A stretch of DNA of 64,000 nucleotides from NCBI RefSeq assembly GCF_030440595.1, contig NZ_CP047452.1, positions 682,001 to 746,000 of the forward strand, given 5' to 3'. A model generated the notes under the pieces. That model made no database searches. It was not told where the DNA came from and saw nothing but the letters and a program-made list of their open reading frames with translations. Numbering within the stretch: position 1 is the first letter of the stretch; every line of letters starts with the position of its first letter. Positions 55,392-63,622 of this stretch are shown here, piece after piece. The stretch comes from Corynebacterium glucuronolyticum DSM 44120. Its GTDB lineage: Bacteria; Actinomycetota; Actinomycetes; Mycobacteriales; Mycobacteriaceae. Both the position numbers and the translations under genes were made by a program.

Positions 55392-56302
55392 TTAACGTAC
55401 GAATCCGAATTGGTGAGCCAGCCCTACGAGGACGCTAATGAGCGCGATCACTCCACTGACCACACCCCAGATTTCGTCCTCTGTCGGGTCAGAAGAGCCT
55501 GCGGCCGGGGAATCTCCGCTGCTGAGATTCGAGTTCTCCGAGACTGTGACGGGTCGGGTCGTCCCAGCCGATTCCAACGCTGTGCAACGTGAAAGATATC
55601 GTCGTCAGAAACCGCTCCGCCGTTGACTCCCGGTGCAGTGGCCCGGATGAGATCCAGCTGAAGGTGATACCTGATGAACAGGAAGGTTGATAGATATTCG
55701 ATCTCATCTGCCCCGGCAAGCACTCCGATCAGTCCCCTGCCGGGGATCCATAGCGGTCCTCCTGAATCGCCGGGATCCGACGTAGCGTGCTCGACGTAGA
55801 AGGTGGTGCCGTTCCTACCAGCGAAATTCCCGCAGCTTTCGCGTTTCGTGGTGTTTCCGTATACGCACACCGTCTCGCCCAGCTGCACGTCGGAAATCGG
55901 CACTATCGTATCCCCGGAGTAGCGGTTTGGTTCGAGCCGCACCGAGTCAGCCCAGGAGATCGTGGCCCAGTCGTTGACGACTGCAACGTTCTTGTTAGAG
56001 CCGTTGTAGCGAGGAGAATTCGTGAGAACCCCCAGAGGTCCCTGCACCCTGCCTTGGGTATCCTGGATGTACACATAGTCCCCGGAGTTTCCGCAGTGTG
56101 CTGAAGTTTAGCTAAAACCCTCGGCGTTGAAGCCAAGAGTGCACGAGCCGGACGGGTAGGAACCAGGTGCCCCGGTGAGGATTTGATCGCCTTGTATTAC
56201 GGTGAAGACCGGCGCAGAGGAAGCGGTCACGCCTCCCTTGATCGTCGCGACGACGACCGCATTTGAAAGGGAGATGAGTGATGGCTTCACGGAAGCTAGC
56301 AT
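55392..56302 (-). pseudogene. Decayed S1 serine protease, paralogue of the next gene
   Basis: Aligned with the intact neighbour at 56424-57746. It starts at ATG 56302 (MLASVKPSLISL). An in-frame TAA at 56108-56106 replaces the Tyr of GFSYVSAHC (reads GFS-stop-TSAHC). The frame then continues through the triad region (DWATISW, PGDSGGPLWIPGRGLIG) to about 55580, where a frameshift moves the Ser/Pro-rich stalk and C-terminal membrane helix (GVVSGVIALISVLVGLAH) to another frame ending at 55392. Two independent lesions make it a pseudogene. Confidence 0.85.
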
Positions 56303-56423
56303 AACACTGCAAAAAACCTGTGTGTGGGCGTGTGCGTGTGGGGGCACCCGGAATATGGGATGCCCCCACGTGAAGCGCTCACACGCTTACGTAGGCGAGC
56401 ATATTCTGCTCCCCTGATCGAAA

Positions 56424-57746
56424 CTACCGCCAGAAAATGTGGCGGATATACGACCAGATGGAACCGAAGAAGTCGCCGTTACCCAGGGCGATGCCAATAA
56501 TCTCCGGGGTGGTCAGGCCACGACCGTCGTCTGGCATGCGTGAAACGTAGCCCCTGCCCGGGGTACTAGGCAGAGTCGTGCGCGGTGGTTCCGCCGGTGT
56601 TACGGAGTTGGATGGGGCACTGATATCCGCAGGTTCAACCTCGGAAACGGCCTTCGCCTTCTTCTTCTTGAGGAGGGAGTTGTCCACGTACTCGTCCATG
56701 ATGGGGTCCAAGCGCGTGACGCCCAGGGTGTCGTAGTCAGGGCCAATCGTGAGACGGAAGTGGGCATCCTCACCTGGGTGGAAAGTCATGAGTGGCTCGG
56801 GCGTCCACGGATCGCTCGGGCGCGTGGTCGCGGACGGAGTAGGCCACTCCGTCGTCGGCTGCGGGGTCGGCTCTACTGTCGTCGGCTGTGGCTGCGGCTG
56901 TATAGCGGTTGTCGTTGCTGGCTGCAGCCACTCACGTGTCGGTTCCACTGGGGCAGGCTGGCTTACGCTAGTGGGGGCCAGCGTCGGCTCCGGCGTGGTG
57001 GTGGAGACGACCGGAGTGGCCTTGGGGACAAAACCATTGTGTACCCATGTGGAGAACATTTGTATGCGCTGGTCAGCGGTGTGGCCGGAATCGTTGATAC
57101 CCGGGTGCGCGCCACGAGTGACGTTGACAGACCAAGAATCGTTCCAGCTCTGCATACTTGCCATATCTGGACCCGAGATGAGACCGACGAGCCCGCGTCC
57201 GGGAATCCACATCGGGCCACCGGAGTCACCCGGATTCGTGGTTACGTTATCGACGAAGAAGGTCTTGCCGAGGTTTCCGACAAACGGGCCACAGGAGATC
57301 TTCCTCGTCGTGTCCCCATAGACACAGGCGGTGTCGCCGGAGGTGACAGTATCTGGATCGATAAGCGCATCACCGGAGTAGCGGTTTGGTCCGATGGTGA
57401 CAGACCGATCCCACTCGATGACGCCCCAGTCGTTGAAGTTGGCCGCGCCGTTGTCTACGGATGCGGCGGGGGAGCGATGAAAAGTGCCGACTCGAGGGCT
57501 GGTGTAGCCGCTCGGGAGTTGCAGGTGGACGGCGTAACCGTCTTTGCCGCAGTGTGCGGAGACGTAGCTGAACCCGTTGCCGTTATAGCCCACGGTGCAC
57601 TTACTTCCGTTATTTGAGCCGGGCGGCAGGAGGATGGCCTTGTCTCCCTGGCTGACGGAGTAATACGGCTGTGCGAACGCAGGGGTAGCCCCGGTGATGA
57701 GCCCCACCACGATGGTGGCGGCGGCGAGAGTTTTCTTAGAAATCAC
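56424..57746 (-). CDS. Secreted S1-family serine protease with Pro/Thr-rich stalk
   Basis: 440-aa protein with signal peptide (TLAAATIVVGLITGATPAFA). The triad is His in SAHCG (about 67), Asp in NDWGVIEWD (about 108) and Ser in NPGDSGGPMW (about 174). Three disulfide-type cysteines are nearby. A Pro/Thr/Glu-rich stalk (about 240-320) and a Lys-rich segment (LLKKKKAKA) precede a short hydrophobic C-terminus (IWSYIRHIFWR). GTG 57746 is leaderless: TAGTGT lies 7 bases upstream. An internally related, decayed copy lies directly downstream on the same strand. Confidence 0.85.
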   Translation of the reverse strand: MISKKTLAAATIVVGLITGATPAFAQPYYSVSQGDKAILLPPGSNNGSKCTVGYNGNGFSYVSAHCGKDGYAVHLQLPSGYTSPRVGTFHRSPAASVDNGAANFNDWGVIEWDRSVTIGPNRYSGDALIDPDTVTSGDTACVYGDTTRKISCGPFVGNLGKTFFVDNVTTNPGDSGGPMWIPGRGLVGLISGPDMASMQSWNDSWSVNVTRGAHPGINDSGHTADQRIQMFSTWVHNGFVPKATPVVSTTTPEPTLAPTSVSQPAPVEPTREWLQPATTTAIQPQPQPTTVEPTPQPTTEWPTPSATTRPSDPWTPEPLMTFHPGEDAHFRLTIGPDYDTLGVTRLDPIMDEYVDNSLLKKKKAKAVSEVEPADISAPSNSVTPAEPPRTTLPSTPGRGYVSRMPDDGRGLTTPEIIGIALGNGDFFGSIWSYIRHIFWR

Positions 57747-57970
57747 TTAACTAACACTAGCATGCGGGAAGGGGTTTGTTGGATTCATAAAACGCCAGTA
57801 CAGGGCTCATAAAAAGGAATGTAGATACCTGCCAGCGCGGATATTGATTAACGTAGGTATATAAGAATCTCTTACAGAATGAGTGGCATTGGACACACCG
57901 TGCATACACCCGAAAGTGGGCATGCCGAACTGCGGAACCTGATACAGATTCGTGTGTTTTCCAGTTGCCC

Positions 57971-58015
57971 AACCGTTTCCTTACCGTTTTCGTACGGTTT
58001 TCGTACCGTTTCCGT
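57971..58015. repeat. 11-bp tandem repeat, four copies
   Basis: ACCGTTTTCGT, ACGGTTTTCGT and ACCGTTTCCGT follow each other at 57983, 57994 and 58005, with a degraded first copy at 57971. Lies just beyond the 3' end of the flavoprotein gene. Confidence 0.8.
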
Positions 58016-58042
58016 GAAAACGTTGTTTATGCGAAACGACTG

Positions 58043-59092
58043 TTACAGCTCGTGGGTGGCGGCACGCGCAGCCTGCTTTGCATACGGGCCGACACCTGTA
58101 ATTGTTGCCGCGCCGGGCCCGACCACGTCGCCGTAGCCCACGAGGTGAAGGTGCGGATTATCCCGATGCTGACGCAGCGGTCCCAGCGCCGGGCGAAAAC
58201 CGGTGCACCAAATCACGTCATCGTGGTGTAACTCATCAAGGTGGGAAAACATCGGTGTCGCAGTGAGTAGGCCGGAATCTCGCGCCTCCTTAACTCGGGG
58301 AAGCACGACGATATCGCCGAGATCTGAATCCGGCCCCGGGTCGTCTTCGCCACGGAGAATAGCCAGCATCCGTTGTCTGTTTCGGCGAAACAGCGCGACC
58401 CCATCAACATCGTCGGGCATGAAGCGAGGAGGCCGACGGGTATACCAGGTGACCGTGGAAACATCCGATAGCTCTGCGGCGATCTGTGCAGCAGAGTTTC
58501 CACCCCCGACTACGGCTACAGAGTGCCCTGCAAACGGCTCGGGCCCCGGGTAGTTTGCGGAGTGCCATTGCTGACCGCTAAAGGACCCAGGGTAGCTGGG
58601 GATAAAGGGCGCGGACCACGTGCCGGTCGCGCCGATAAGTTCCTTCGCCGTCCACGCGCCGTTTATAGAGAAGTGTTCTCCGTCGTAGGAAATGTCAGTC
58701 ACTTCCACGGGGCGTAGTACGGGAAGCTGGTAGCGTCGCTCGTATTCCTCGAGGTATGAGATGACATGGTGTTTGGTGGGGTAGCCCGGTGTTGGGGGCA
58801 TGGGGAGACCCGGGAGGTTGGAGAAGCTTGCCGCAGAGAACAGCGTCATGGACTCCCACACGTGGAGCCACGCACCACCGGGTTTCTGTTGGTTGTCGAG
58901 GATCAGGAAATTGTTCGTCTTTTTCCGTACGTAGTAGGCGGTCGCAAGGCCTGCTTGTCCGCCACCGATAATGATGACGTCGTAGTCCTCGACGTGTGGA
59001 TTCGCAGCCGTTGACCTCGTCTTCGCAGCATCCGGGTATTCCTTAGGTGCTTTGACTCTGTCTGTAGTGGGAGAGGAGTTCAGCGCAGCCAC
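58043..59092 (-). CDS. FAD/NAD(P)-dependent oxidoreductase, ArsO/flavin monooxygenase-like
   Basis: 349-aa flavoprotein with two dinucleotide-binding motifs: FAD site IIGGGQAGLATAY at about 41-53 and NAD(P) site VAVVGGGNSAAQIA at about 193-206. The ATG motif (IGATGTWSAP) between them and the ending GYGDVVGPGAATITGVGP are typical of the ArsO/CzcO-like single-component group. A 35-residue polar N-terminal extension is unusual. The GTG start at 59092 has GGAAGG upstream. No arsenic gene lies nearby, so the substrate is open. Confidence 0.8.
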   Translation of the reverse strand: MAALNSSPTTDRVKAPKEYPDAAKTRSTAANPHVEDYDVIIIGGGQAGLATAYYVRKKTNNFLILDNQQKPGGAWLHVWESMTLFSAASFSNLPGLPMPPTPGYPTKHHVISYLEEYERRYQLPVLRPVEVTDISYDGEHFSINGAWTAKELIGATGTWSAPFIPSYPGSFSGQQWHSANYPGPEPFAGHSVAVVGGGNSAAQIAAELSDVSTVTWYTRRPPRFMPDDVDGVALFRRNRQRMLAILRGEDDPGPDSDLGDIVVLPRVKEARDSGLLTATPMFSHLDELHHDDVIWCTGFRPALGPLRQHRDNPHLHLVGYGDVVGPGAATITGVGPYAKQAARAATHEL

Positions 59093-59122
59093 GTGACTTT
59101 TCCTTCCTTTCCTAAGAGGACG

Positions 59123-59236
59123 ACGGTGGTCAATACAACGGCCAGCTAGCCCAACGGTCAGTCAGCACGACGGTCGGTTAACTACACAACGGTCGGTTAA
59201 CACAATGGTTAGTTATCAACACAACGGTTAGTAGGC
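59123..59236. repeat. Seven-copy ACGGT repeat array upstream of the flavoprotein gene
   Basis: ACGGT-like cores at 59123, 59138, 59154, 59170, 59189, 59205 and 59224 (spacing 15-19 bp), most followed by CAG/CGG/TAG-TTA. On the minus strand this reads TAACNNACCGT repeated through the flavoprotein promoter or leader region, like clustered operator sites. Confidence 0.7.
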
Positions 59237-59388
59237 GAAACAGGTAGTCGATGCACTGATGGTCAACGGTGCTTCGGTGGACGAACCTTGATAACGGAAT
59301 GTCCGGCGTTGTCTCTTTTCGCCATTGTAGGTGCGCATGTGGCCGGAGTGTGCGGGTGTCGAATGGTGAGTGTGGTTAAGTAACGGGT

Positions 59389-60045
59389 ATGGACGTCATC
59401 TTGATTTCAGCCGCTGAACACGATGGTCTGCCCCTTGATTGTGGGCTCCGTTTTACCAACGCGCACACCACCTCAGCGGACTTCGCGGAAAGTAGGCTGG
59501 CACTTCTGACCGGCCAATACCAACAGCGCAAGCCACAAACAAGAATTGAAGAGATTATCCCGCTTACAGCTACCGAATATCTTGGTGAAGGAGGACTACA
59601 GCTCATTGAGTGCCGGCGGTTCGACATGGATGTCTCGGACCTCAATCCGGAAGCCGTCATTGTCGCTGTCAGTCCCAACCCTGTCGACGATGACTACTCC
59701 ACCCCGTTCGTCGTCCGTTGGCCTGGGGTGACTAAACCCGGCACAGTGTGCACCGAGCTCGTCTCCACCTTGGACATTGTGCCCACCATTGCCGCGATTA
59801 CCGGCGTGGATACTCGGCCCAACGCGCCCCTGTCCGTCGATGGTATGAACCTCACGCCTGTTATTCGCTACGGCGCGGCGGGCCATCGTGCGCTCTTCTA
59901 CGACAACCAGGAAGTCATTACCGTCGATGCACACCTGAAAGACGGCACGCTGACAGCCGACGAAGATTCGCCGGACACTGCCCATCAGTTGCAGGATCAG
60001 TGGAACCTGTGGAAGCAGATTATGAGTATGGGCCCGCTGCAGTAG
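59389..60045 (+). CDS. Sulfatase-like remnant without formylglycine motif
   Basis: 218-aa frame built from two pieces of an alkaline-phosphatase-superfamily sulfatase: an N-terminal part (MDVILISA, then GLRFTNAHTTSA and ESRLALLTGQY) and a C-terminal part (STPFVVRWPGV, ELVSTLDIVPTIAAITGVD). The C/S-x-P-x-R site that would precede SRxxLLTG reads FAESR, so no formylglycine can form. The middle of the usual 450-600 residue enzyme is missing, yet the frame is open. It could be a decayed gene or a small non-catalytic derivative. There is no strong ribosome-binding site. Confidence 0.6.
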   Translation: MDVILISAAEHDGLPLDCGLRFTNAHTTSADFAESRLALLTGQYQQRKPQTRIEEIIPLTATEYLGEGGLQLIECRRFDMDVSDLNPEAVIVAVSPNPVDDDYSTPFVVRWPGVTKPGTVCTELVSTLDIVPTIAAITGVDTRPNAPLSVDGMNLTPVIRYGAAGHRALFYDNQEVITVDAHLKDGTLTADEDSPDTAHQLQDQWNLWKQIMSMGPLQ

Positions 60046-60061
60046 CCCCTTGAGATTGGCT

Positions 60062-60961
60062 TTAGATAGCGAGGTCAATCGGTAGATCGGAAATGTCTCG
60101 CAAACGGTCGCCTGTGACGAGAGTGTCGAGCATGAGTAGCGCCTCATCGTTACAGGTCTCTTTGACCGCAGTGATGAGCTCAGGAAGAGCAAAGTGGTAT
60201 GTGGTGTCGATGTCTCCAGTTCCCAGCGCGATAGAGGCGATCCTGGAAATGGAGGGCTCCGCAGTCACCGCCACAATATGGGGTGTCCGTCCTTTCCTGT
60301 TACGGATAAGGTTCAGGGCTTCAGAGCGAGTATTTTGAGCTCGGTCGGACCGCATCGTCCATTTACATGAAATGACTGCATGGATAAAAGCAGGTTCGGA
60401 GTTTGACGAAGCAGGAACGTTTGTTGCTCTCACAGGAGAATAGGTTGCTGAAAATCCGTCAACAACATTTTCAGTCTTGTTGATGGCATCGTCTGAGAGT
60501 GCGTCCCTAATTACTAGGACATCGGGACTAACCATGTACAGGTTCCCAAGGACAGCCAATAGGCCAGGATTTTCATCCACAGCATGTGCGAGATCATCGA
60601 GATGTCGATACGGGTAGTACTTCGCTAGTTGATCCTCTCTGCGATTTTCTCCCACGTTAGCAACACGCCAGGGGCCGGGACGCACGTGATATAGATGCGG
60701 TAGACACGTTTGCAAAAAGTCCCTTACCGCCTGCTCAAATAGTTTGCCCATCGTTTGCCCTTGTGGTTTTGATAACCGCGGAGCTGCCCCTAATTGTTTT
60801 GCGATAGATAAAGAGACGGCTTTAGAAGTGGTCTGCGACCTATCCGCATTGCTCGCCATGCAAAATTGATCGCCATCTTTAAGCAAGCATAATGGACCAT
60901 CGCTTGACGTTAGATCGGCATGAAACTGCTTGCGGGCTCGGGAAATGATGCTTGTGTTCAT
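60062..60961 (-). CDS. NgoMIV-type type II restriction endonuclease
   Basis: 299-aa protein matching the NgoMIV family, whose prototype cuts GCCGGC as a tetramer. The PD-(D/E)xK-type active site is split as in NgoMIV: Asp in MVSPDVLVIRD (about 150) and the SCK segment in ISCKWTMRSDRAQNTRSEA (about 200-215) with its downstream Glu. Upstream GKLFEQAVRDFL is also family-typical. It lies 27 bases after the methyltransferase gene on the same strand, so methylation is made first. Base composition is AT-richer than neighbours, consistent with transfer. Confidence 0.87.
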   Translation of the reverse strand: MNTSIISRARKQFHADLTSSDGPLCLLKDGDQFCMASNADRSQTTSKAVSLSIAKQLGAAPRLSKPQGQTMGKLFEQAVRDFLQTCLPHLYHVRPGPWRVANVGENRREDQLAKYYPYRHLDDLAHAVDENPGLLAVLGNLYMVSPDVLVIRDALSDDAINKTENVVDGFSATYSPVRATNVPASSNSEPAFIHAVISCKWTMRSDRAQNTRSEALNLIRNRKGRTPHIVAVTAEPSISRIASIALGTGDIDTTYHFALPELITAVKETCNDEALLMLDTLVTGDRLRDISDLPIDLAI

Positions 60962-60988
60962 TCTCGTAGCTTTCTATCAAAACCAGTA

Positions 60989-61987
60989 TTAAAACGCGAT
61001 TGACTCCTGGCAAGGGAAGACCTCAACTTGTCTTAAAGCTTTGCTGATCGCAGTGCCGATGGCCTCTGCTACTGGTGGGGGAAAGGCATTACCAACCTGG
61101 CGCCACTGAGCCGTCTTACCACCAGCCCATTTCCAATCTTCTGGAAAACCCTGGATAACAGCTCCCATACGCACCGTAAGTCGAGGCATGTCGATATCAG
61201 CGTCTGTGGTGAAGTCCACGCCGGGAGCTTCTTCTGCAATCGAGGTACCTCTTACACCTAATTTGGCCCATGCTGCTCGAGCACGTGTCGGTCCGACATC
61301 GGGTCCACCGTGTTTCTTTGAACCGCCTACTAGCGTTGGTGCGACATTATTGGCGCGTTTAGCCCACAGATCAGCGCCAGGCCAGCCTTTTTCCTCCATG
61401 AGGCCGTGAAGAGCCTCTCCAACCGTGATACGGTGTGGCATAGGTTCTGGGAATTCGAAGTAGGGCGAGTACTCTTTACGCAGCGCTACAAGTATGAATC
61501 GGGGCCGCAACTGGGGCACGCCGTAGTCAGCAGACTGAATGAGCTCCCAAAAGACGTCGTAACCCATTTGATTCAGCCGTTCAATTATCTTGGCGCGATA
61601 GTCATCAAATCGCTTCTGCCCAAGACCTTTAACGTTTTCCAGGAGGACGGCGCGTGGCTTAATTTGATCGATTAGATCCAACGCACGCGGGAAAAGATCC
61701 CGTTCATCTTCGGGACCACGCTGCTTTCCAGCAATCGAAAAAGGGGGACATGGTACCCCGCCTGCGAAAAGGTCAACTCCCTTGTATGGTGCACCGTCGA
61801 ACGTGTGGACATCCTGCTCGACGATGTTCCACTCTTCGCCTCGATTAAGACGCAACGTTTCGCATGCGTTTGAATCAATCTCGACAACGGCGAGGTGCTC
61901 GAATCCAGCACGTTCAAGGCCAAGCGCTTGGCCACCACCGCCGGCGCATATCTCGACGGAAGTGAATGGCTTCTTTGCGTTTGTCAT
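60989..61987 (-). CDS. DNA (cytosine-5) methyltransferase of the NgoMIV-type system
   Basis: 332-aa m5C methyltransferase. Motif I is EICAGGGGQALGLERAGF (about 12-29), motif IV GGVPCPPFS with the catalytic Cys (about 80), motif VI LLENVKG (about 115), motif VIII QLRPRFILVAL, and motifs IX-X RLTVRMGAVIQGFPEDW and GNAFPPPVAEAIG. The target-recognition region lies between VIII and IX. The PCPPFS form of motif IV, instead of PCQxFS, is shared by GCCGGC-type enzymes as I recall. It protects host DNA from the adjacent endonuclease. Confidence 0.9.
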   Translation of the reverse strand: MTNAKKPFTSVEICAGGGGQALGLERAGFEHLAVVEIDSNACETLRLNRGEEWNIVEQDVHTFDGAPYKGVDLFAGGVPCPPFSIAGKQRGPEDERDLFPRALDLIDQIKPRAVLLENVKGLGQKRFDDYRAKIIERLNQMGYDVFWELIQSADYGVPQLRPRFILVALRKEYSPYFEFPEPMPHRITVGEALHGLMEEKGWPGADLWAKRANNVAPTLVGGSKKHGGPDVGPTRARAAWAKLGVRGTSIAEEAPGVDFTTDADIDMPRLTVRMGAVIQGFPEDWKWAGGKTAQWRQVGNAFPPPVAEAIGTAISKALRQVEVFPCQESIAF

Positions 61988-62064
61988 GTCAAAACCCCCA
62001 GAGTTGAAGTGCTTTTCTCATACCGTAACACAGGAGGGGAACACGTCTGTGGCCTCGAACGATG

Positions 62065-63621
62065 CTAGACCTTGAGCCCTCGGTGCCGGCTTAGGGCGAA
62101 CGCGACCTCGAGAGGGCGGGGCATAACAAGCGCTCCGGGGTGATCATCGCCGTGGATGAGGGCACTGGTGGCTGCGGTGGCGTCCTCGGCAAGCTGGGTA
62201 AGGGGGGTGCGCCCATCGACGTGATCCTCCACCCAGCCGAGGGCGCGGGCGATACCCGCTGTCTGCGAGCGGGACACGACCTGCTCCACCGCGGAAATAT
62301 CGACGTTTTCCTTGCCGTGGCGGATCGTCCCCGCATCCTTGGCTTGTGGTTGCTTTTTCCGCTTACCGTGCTGTGTTTTCAACACTGCGACTATACGTGG
62401 CTTGGGCAGAACAAACGGGGCCTGTTCGTCGACTGGTTCGGCTAGCTCCTTCGCAGCAGCAGTTGCATCACGAGGCTCGTAATTTTCCATCGCGATGACG
62501 GTGTCCGCGACATCGATAAATGCGGAGGAGCCACCGGCGACGATGACAGTGGACACGCCGTGATCGCGCCACAGTGCCCGGACACGATCAACCAGCGGTG
62601 TGATGGGCTCAGCGGTGACGAGCTTCTTCATCCGCGCATCGCGGATCATGAAATTGGTGGCCGACGTGTCCTCGTCGATAAGCAAAACCTCAGCGCAGGC
62701 CTCCAGCGCCTCCATGACTGAGGCCGCCTGCGAGGTTGAACCGGAGGCGTTTGCAGTGGTGAAGTGAGTCGTATCTGCGCCGGTGGGGAGCGAAGAGATG
62801 AACTCGGAGATATCCACCCCGGCCACCGCACGGCCGTCCTCGGCGCGCACGTGCACGGCGGTTGGATTCGTGACTGCGTACTCGCGGCCGTCGGCAAGCG
62901 TGTGGTTGTACACTCCCAGCGAAAGAGCGTTGAGCAGCGTTGATTTTCCGTGAAAACCTCCACCAACGATGACGGTGACACCTCGTGGAATGCCCATCCC
63001 TGTCACGCCGGCAATGTTCGTACGCAAAGACTCCGGAGAGCGGAACGGGACGGCACCGGTAAGTGGCAGGGGAGAAGTGCCGGTGGCGCGGGGGAGGATC
63101 GCCCCGTCGGCGATAAAAGCGACATTTTCGCCGAGCGCTGCGCGCATCCTCTCCTGCTGGTTGTAGAGCTGAACTGCGGCGGTTGGGTCGAAGCCCTCGA
63201 AAGCGTCCTCCAGAGCGTCAGGAAGATCATCGCAGATGAGGTGAGCTGCGGCACGGCCGAGGATCCGACGCCCACGCGCCGGAAGCTGCACAAAAAACCG
63301 GATGTGGAGCGTCCCGTTGCGGTCGACGCAGCTAGCCGTCGGAAGAACCTCCTGCCCCGGGCTGTCGATGCTTATATCGCGGTGACCTCGGAAAGCGCGC
63401 GCCACAGCGCGGGCCACCTGGTCACACACCGGAACCGGGTGGAAATCAGGTGCCGGGTTGGGAAGCTCCACATGCATTTTCGACGGCGGTGCGTACGGAT
63501 CCGACTGGACGCGGTCTATGGCAAGCGTCATCCGCCCCAGGTCATAACGACCAACGAGCGACTTGTAGGCGCCGTAGCCTTTGCCGTCGAGGGCTGTTAG
63601 CCGTGAATACAGCGAAGCCAT
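62065..63621 (-). CDS. ABC-class predicted ATPase (PF09818 family)
   Basis: 518-aa soluble protein of the predicted ABC-class ATPase family. Features are GKGYGAYKSLVGRYDLG at the start, an N-terminal domain with the FFVQLPARGRRILGR segment, Walker A GGGFHGKSTLL at about 220-230, the signature-like ASGSTSQAASVMEAL, and Walker B LLIDEDTSATNFM at about 310. A basic Lys/Gln-rich stretch (KTQHGKRKKQPQ) precedes the C-terminal domain. Nucleic-acid-linked roles have been proposed for homologues; function here is unknown. ATG 63621 lies one base after the stop of the upstream gene, so the two are co-transcribed. Confidence 0.85.
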   Translation of the reverse strand: MASLYSRLTALDGKGYGAYKSLVGRYDLGRMTLAIDRVQSDPYAPPSKMHVELPNPAPDFHPVPVCDQVARAVARAFRGHRDISIDSPGQEVLPTASCVDRNGTLHIRFFVQLPARGRRILGRAAAHLICDDLPDALEDAFEGFDPTAAVQLYNQQERMRAALGENVAFIADGAILPRATGTSPLPLTGAVPFRSPESLRTNIAGVTGMGIPRGVTVIVGGGFHGKSTLLNALSLGVYNHTLADGREYAVTNPTAVHVRAEDGRAVAGVDISEFISSLPTGADTTHFTTANASGSTSQAASVMEALEACAEVLLIDEDTSATNFMIRDARMKKLVTAEPITPLVDRVRALWRDHGVSTVIVAGGSSAFIDVADTVIAMENYEPRDATAAAKELAEPVDEQAPFVLPKPRIVAVLKTQHGKRKKQPQAKDAGTIRHGKENVDISAVEQVVSRSQTAGIARALGWVEDHVDGRTPLTQLAEDATAATSALIHGDDHPGALVMPRPLEVAFALSRHRGLKV

Positions 63622-63622
63622 C

